Of a stretch of DNA of 64,000 nucleotides, positions 60,312 through 64,000 are shown piece after piece. How positions within the stretch are numbered: position 1 is the stretch's first letter; each line of letters begins with the position of its first letter. A program made the translations under genes and the position numbers. The DNA is from Lepidurus packardi (lineage: Eukaryota; Arthropoda; Branchiopoda; Notostraca; Triopsidae), in NCBI GenBank assembly GCA_023053545.1, contig JAKZAN010000006.1, positions 2,609,001 to 2,673,000 of the forward strand. Reading direction: 5' to 3'. A model generated the notes under the pieces. The model searched no databases, was not told the origin of the DNA, and saw nothing but the letters and a program-made list of their open reading frames with translations.

Positions 60312-60674
60312 GAATGTCAATAACCTTTTTTAGAATACAGCACATTTATTTAACCGCTGAGTTTCTCAAAATCATTGCATAAATCTTGATTAGTTGAGGT
60401 TACATTATGATTAAGTTTTTCTGCTCCATCGGTTTCTCGTTCATGTTGTTTGCAGGTAACGAAGGTCACGTTAAAGTCAAAAGTGCAAGAAAATGCAAGC
60501 CAGAGCTAAAACCAACAGCAACAGGTTTCCTGTGGCCCTCCCCATCACAGTTTCAACTCTTAGCATAGGTTCAATGGTTGAAGCGGTGTTAGCGTGAGTT
60601 CAGTCTCGTCTTTCATTCCGAGCTGTCAAGGCGTACGTGAGATAACATTAGTCGTAAATATTAATCTGTGTCTA
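60312..60674 (+). other. Gap between EARS2 and carboxypeptidase genes
   Basis: About 360 nt holding the EARS2 3' end and the carboxypeptidase 5' UTR/promoter. No specific element recognised. Confidence 0.35.
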
Positions 60675-62270
60675 ATGGGTTACATAGTGCTTAGTGTAGT
60701 CACACTGCTTATTCTCGGGACATGGTGTAATCCCGTTAAAAGGTCAACTATCTCACAAGGCGAAGACCAATTGCCCTTAGATGCGTACACGTCGCACAAA
60801 ACCATGACGGAGTTTTTTGAAGGCTTAGTCGAACGTCATCCAACGCTCGTCAAATTGCATTCAATTGGAAAATCCGTGCAAAAGAGGGATCTCTGGGCTA
60901 TCGAACTCGGCAGGGCAGTGGCCGAAGGGGAACGTCCTTTAGGAATGCCTATGGTCAAACTGGTGGGTAACATGCACGGCAACGAAGTTGTGGGGAGAGA
61001 ATTGCTTTTACAATTAATTTCGTTAATGGTACGAGGCTACGGAGAAAACGAGAAGATTACTCGATTACTCAACACAACAGACATTTTTATTATGCCCTCG
61101 ATGAATCCCGACGGATTCGCCAAAGCAAAGGTAGCTAATCTCAATCACAAATTTAAATTCAAACATCCAAATCAACTGAAATAATACATTAATTAAACAG
61201 AAAGGAGACTGTTGGGGTGGTGACCATAATTCTGGCCGACTCAATGCACAAAACGTAGATCTTAACCGCAACTTTCCCGACCAGTTTGTTGAAGAGGATC
61301 AGTTTCTTCGAACTGCGCATGATTTACAGAGAGGTCGGGCCCCTGAGACCCGAGCAATGATCCGATGGATATTAAATAACCCCTTCGTCCTGTCGGCAAA
61401 TCTTCACGGAGGAGCGATGGTAGTGTCATATCCCTATGACAGTTCCAAGTATTATTTAACGCACTACAGGAATTTATTATCTTAATTTAAGCGTTAATTT
61501 TACACAGGTCACATGAAAGCGGTATTGAAAGCCGCTCTCCAGATGACAGCATGTTTAAGTTATTAGCTAAAGATTATGCTAGTCGCAACAAAGCTATGAA
61601 CAAAGAAGGAACGTGCGGTGAATACTTTAAAGATGGTGTTACCAATGGTGCCTACTGGTACGATGTCCCCGGTAAACTTGCGCAATATACACCCTTGGTC
61701 TGGAAAAAATACGTTTATTTGTTTCGTTTAACATGCATAGGTGGAATGCAAGACTTCAACTACGTTCATACGAATGCGTTTGAGATCACATTAGAACTAT
61801 CTTGTTGCAAGTACCCTCCAGCTGACCAGTTGCCCCAAGAATGGGATAATAATCGGGTAGCATTACTTTCCTTTATCGGTGCCGCCCATCGTGGCGTGAG
61901 GGGAATAGTAAAGGACGCTGACACGAACATGCCCATAGCAAGTGCTTCCGTTGTTGTTGAAGGCATTGATAAAAATATTACAACTACCGATAGAGGTGAA
62001 TACTGGCGACTACTTGTTCCAGGACAGTATCGACTAAGAGTAGTCGCTGATGGGTAAGATAACCTACACAATACTTTGGCATTGACTCAAAACTGTTCTT
62101 GCAGGTACGAACCTAGTGAATGGTTTGACATCAGTGTTAGCGACCAATATACGGAAATCCATAACATGGAATTAACTGCCTCCACCAGCGACACGAATAC
62201 GGAATTAGGTATTCGAATCGAGAAAGATGAAGCCACCACGTTGTTTGCTGACATACATTTGCTTCCTTAA
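60675..62270 (+). CDS. Secreted M14B metallocarboxypeptidase (CPN/CPE/CPM/CPD type)
   Basis: Zinc exopeptidase of the regulatory carboxypeptidase group; such enzymes usually remove C-terminal Lys or Arg from peptides. Exons: 60675-61130, 61201-61448, 61508-61671, 61741-62053 and 62105-62270, giving 448 residues. A signal peptide is visible ([18 protein letters not shown]). Zinc ligands: [14 protein letters not shown] (HxxE) and the third histidine in [26 protein letters not shown] carries substrate-binding residues, and the catalytic glutamate is in [18 protein letters not shown] transthyretin-like domain of about 80 residues follows ([20 protein letters not shown]). It ends soon after, without the membrane anchor or repeated domains of CPD, so it is probably soluble. 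Whether it is CPE-, CPM- or CPN-like cannot be settled by eye. Confidence 0.93.
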
Positions 62271-62409
62271 AATAAATAAGGAAATACTACCAAAGAAAGA
62301 ATAGAAATTTTCCGGTTTTACTACAGTACAAAAAACAAAACATTCTTGTTTGGTCGTGTAGGATCAATGACGCACTAGTGCACATTTGCTAGTATATAAT
62401 TATTATTAT

Positions 62410-62415
62410 TTTATT
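62410..62415 (-). terminator. Poly(A) signal of the SLC49A4-like gene
   Basis: AATAAA on the minus strand about 75 nt past the stop codon at 62491-62493. Confidence 0.45.
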
Positions 62416-62490
62416 GCTCCGTGCTTTTACACAAAACTTGACATTAAATTACAACTTTAAATATTTAAAGCTATAGAGACTTGCATTCTT

Positions 62491-64000
62491 TTATTCAACT
62501 TTTGCACTTATGGTAGGCTTGGTAATATGTCTATCCGTATTAGAACGAAGGTACTCTTCTTTCGTAAATATCACAAATGGCAATGAAATCAACGGCGACA
62601 CTACTAAGCAATAATTCATCCAGGAAGTTCCTAACGGATATGATAGCATAGCACATGTTGTACTGAGTTATAAAGTAATTTATAAATGTGCTTTGACTTA
62701 CCTATATTCGGAATGTAGAACATCAACAGAAAGAGCATGGCCATAACGTTGAACATAATAGTCATAAACGTACCAACAAGGGCTTCCGATATAGGATAAG
62801 CTATCTCCACTGTTAATTCGAAGAATAACGGTGTAGACCCAAAGCAAAAGCACGTAGCCAAAACGATGGCGACATACAATTGCCCTATATGTTTCGGTAG
62901 AATTTAAAAGTATGCTCTTCTTTGAAAGCTCAGAACTTAATCTATTAAAACTATATTACCCAAAGAAGCCGGAATAACCCCGAAAGATAGAAGAGCCAAA
63001 TAGAGGAAAGCTAATCCAGTGCAAATTAAGAGAACTATTATAGTAATCTTCATCTTTCCTTGAAGGATGTCCGAGAATCTGGCTACCAAAACGCCAACAA
63101 TACAACTAGCTACAATAGCTGTGACTGCAATCCAACCACAGTCAACCTGTATTTGTTAGGGATATTAATTTTCAATTACTAAACCTTTGGCACTAAAAAT
63201 TATTCAATACCTGTGATATGCCTAAAGGCTCTAAATTAAGAAACATAACGCCTTGCCACGCTCCGAACACTCCTTGGGTGGTGCAATACGCTGCCGTTAA
63301 CATCAACATGTTACGATTTTTGAAGATAGCTCCTATTGCATTTTTAATCCCAATTCTCTCCTCGCTCGATGTAGTGCTCGGAGGGTTTGGTGGCGTCGAA
63401 GGATAGTAAATCAACATCGCAATAAATATGGCAGTGCAAATAGCCGCTTCTACGACATGTAACCAAACACATTCAACTTATTGCTTTGCAAGGAATAATA
63501 AAATCGAATTATCTCACCTGTGTACATAAGATTTGCTATTTCGTTCGTGATTTCTTCATGTTTGGCAGAAGAGGAAGAATTCGTCGAGTTTTCAGGCGGC
63601 TGACTTACTATTAAAGGGCCCAGTAATGATCCCACAGCATTACCCAGTTGATTTAAAGCCGAGGAAATTCCTGTGAATATTTTCTCAAAGCACGCTATAT
63701 CATTGAGTTCGAACGTAAATAACAAACCTGTCGCTGTCGTACGTTCTTCTGGTGGAAACCACATAGCGGAGAGAACCGGAGCTGCTCCCATGGCTGTAAC
63801 ACCGCTGATCCCATTAAAGAAAGCTCCGATGTTGGCAGTCCTGGAAATCCCAAAACTCTTATAACAAACACTCACATAAATTAAGCTGGTGAACTTTACC
63901 ATAAAAAGCCTTTTTCGGAAACAGGAATGCATCTTATAACCGTCCCAAGGCAAACAAACCCCGCACATAAGACGCACGCTGGGCGTAGACCTGTAATAAC
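62491..64000 (-). CDS. SLC49A4/DIRC2-like major facilitator transporter (5' end outside window)
   Basis: Multi-pass major facilitator of the SLC49 group; SLC49A4 (DIRC2) acts in lysosomal membranes. Exons in transcript order, starting inside the gene: 63990-63900, 63840-63728, 63670-63518, 63449-63211, 63146-62960, 62884-62702 and 62630-62491. Visible segments: LRPACVLCAGFVCLGTVIRC, then GAAPVLSAMWFPPEERTTAT and ISSALNQLGNAVGSLLGPLI, which are typical of the middle helices. A cytosolic loop PSTPPNPPSTTSSEE comes next, then the C-terminal helices with GAWQGVMFLNLEPLGISQ, GVLVARFSDILQGKMK, FGSTPLFFELTVEIAYP and a short tail. The N-terminal helices lie beyond position 64000. The family call rests on remembered SLC49A4 motifs; another SLC49/FLVCR member is possible. 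Confidence 0.85.

Overview
This is a gene-dense stretch of animal nuclear DNA, most likely from an arthropod. Almost every gene is split by 45-110 nt GT-AG introns. The gene content is metazoan: Mondo, Musashi, BCR/ABR, PITPNM/RdgB, septin. One secreted Lys/His/Gly-rich protein has a sequence style I associate with arthropods, and its promoter pairs TATAAATAG with a TCAGT initiator, an arthropod-type core promoter. Short introns, moderate GC and G/C homopolymers inside introns fit a branchiopod crustacean such as Daphnia. That last step is inference from memory, not from a database search.

Layout: 1-422 is the 3' end of ribosomal protein L23a (+). 1020-5733 is a Mondo (MondoA/ChREBP) glucose-sensing bHLH-Zip factor (+) with two tandem copies of one 107-nt exon. 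7110-8707 is a septin (+). 9448-14930 is a BCR/ABR-type RhoGEF-C2-RhoGAP protein (+); one of its introns holds a tRNA-Asp and the remains of a Tigger/pogo DNA transposon. 15385-17004 is an SLC35G/EamA transporter (-), head to head with an ammonium transporter (+, 17546-19765). 20952-25607 is a PITPNM/RdgB lipid-transfer protein (+). 27197-28106 is the complex I subunit NDUFS8 (-). 29655-45429 is a Musashi-type RNA-binding protein (+) with unusually large introns, followed by about 5.4 kb without a recognisable gene. 50986-53213 is the secreted Lys/His/Gly-rich protein (+). 53745-56188 is a secreted carboxylesterase (-). 57304-57915 holds degenerate LDL-receptor class A-like pieces (-). 58223-60311 is mitochondrial glutamyl-tRNA synthetase (+). 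60675-62270 is a secreted M14 metallocarboxypeptidase (+). 62491-64000 is an SLC49A4/DIRC2-like major facilitator (-), cut by the window edge.

The genes do not form one pathway; this is ordinary mixed eukaryotic gene order. I joined exons by hand from GT-AG borders, reading phase and family similarity. In every complete multi-exon model the coding length is a multiple of three, which supports the joins. The observations most worth following are the duplicated, mutually exclusive Mondo exon in the region that binds 14-3-3, the alternative C-terminus and cassette tail of Musashi, and the modular repeat protein at 51-53 kb.
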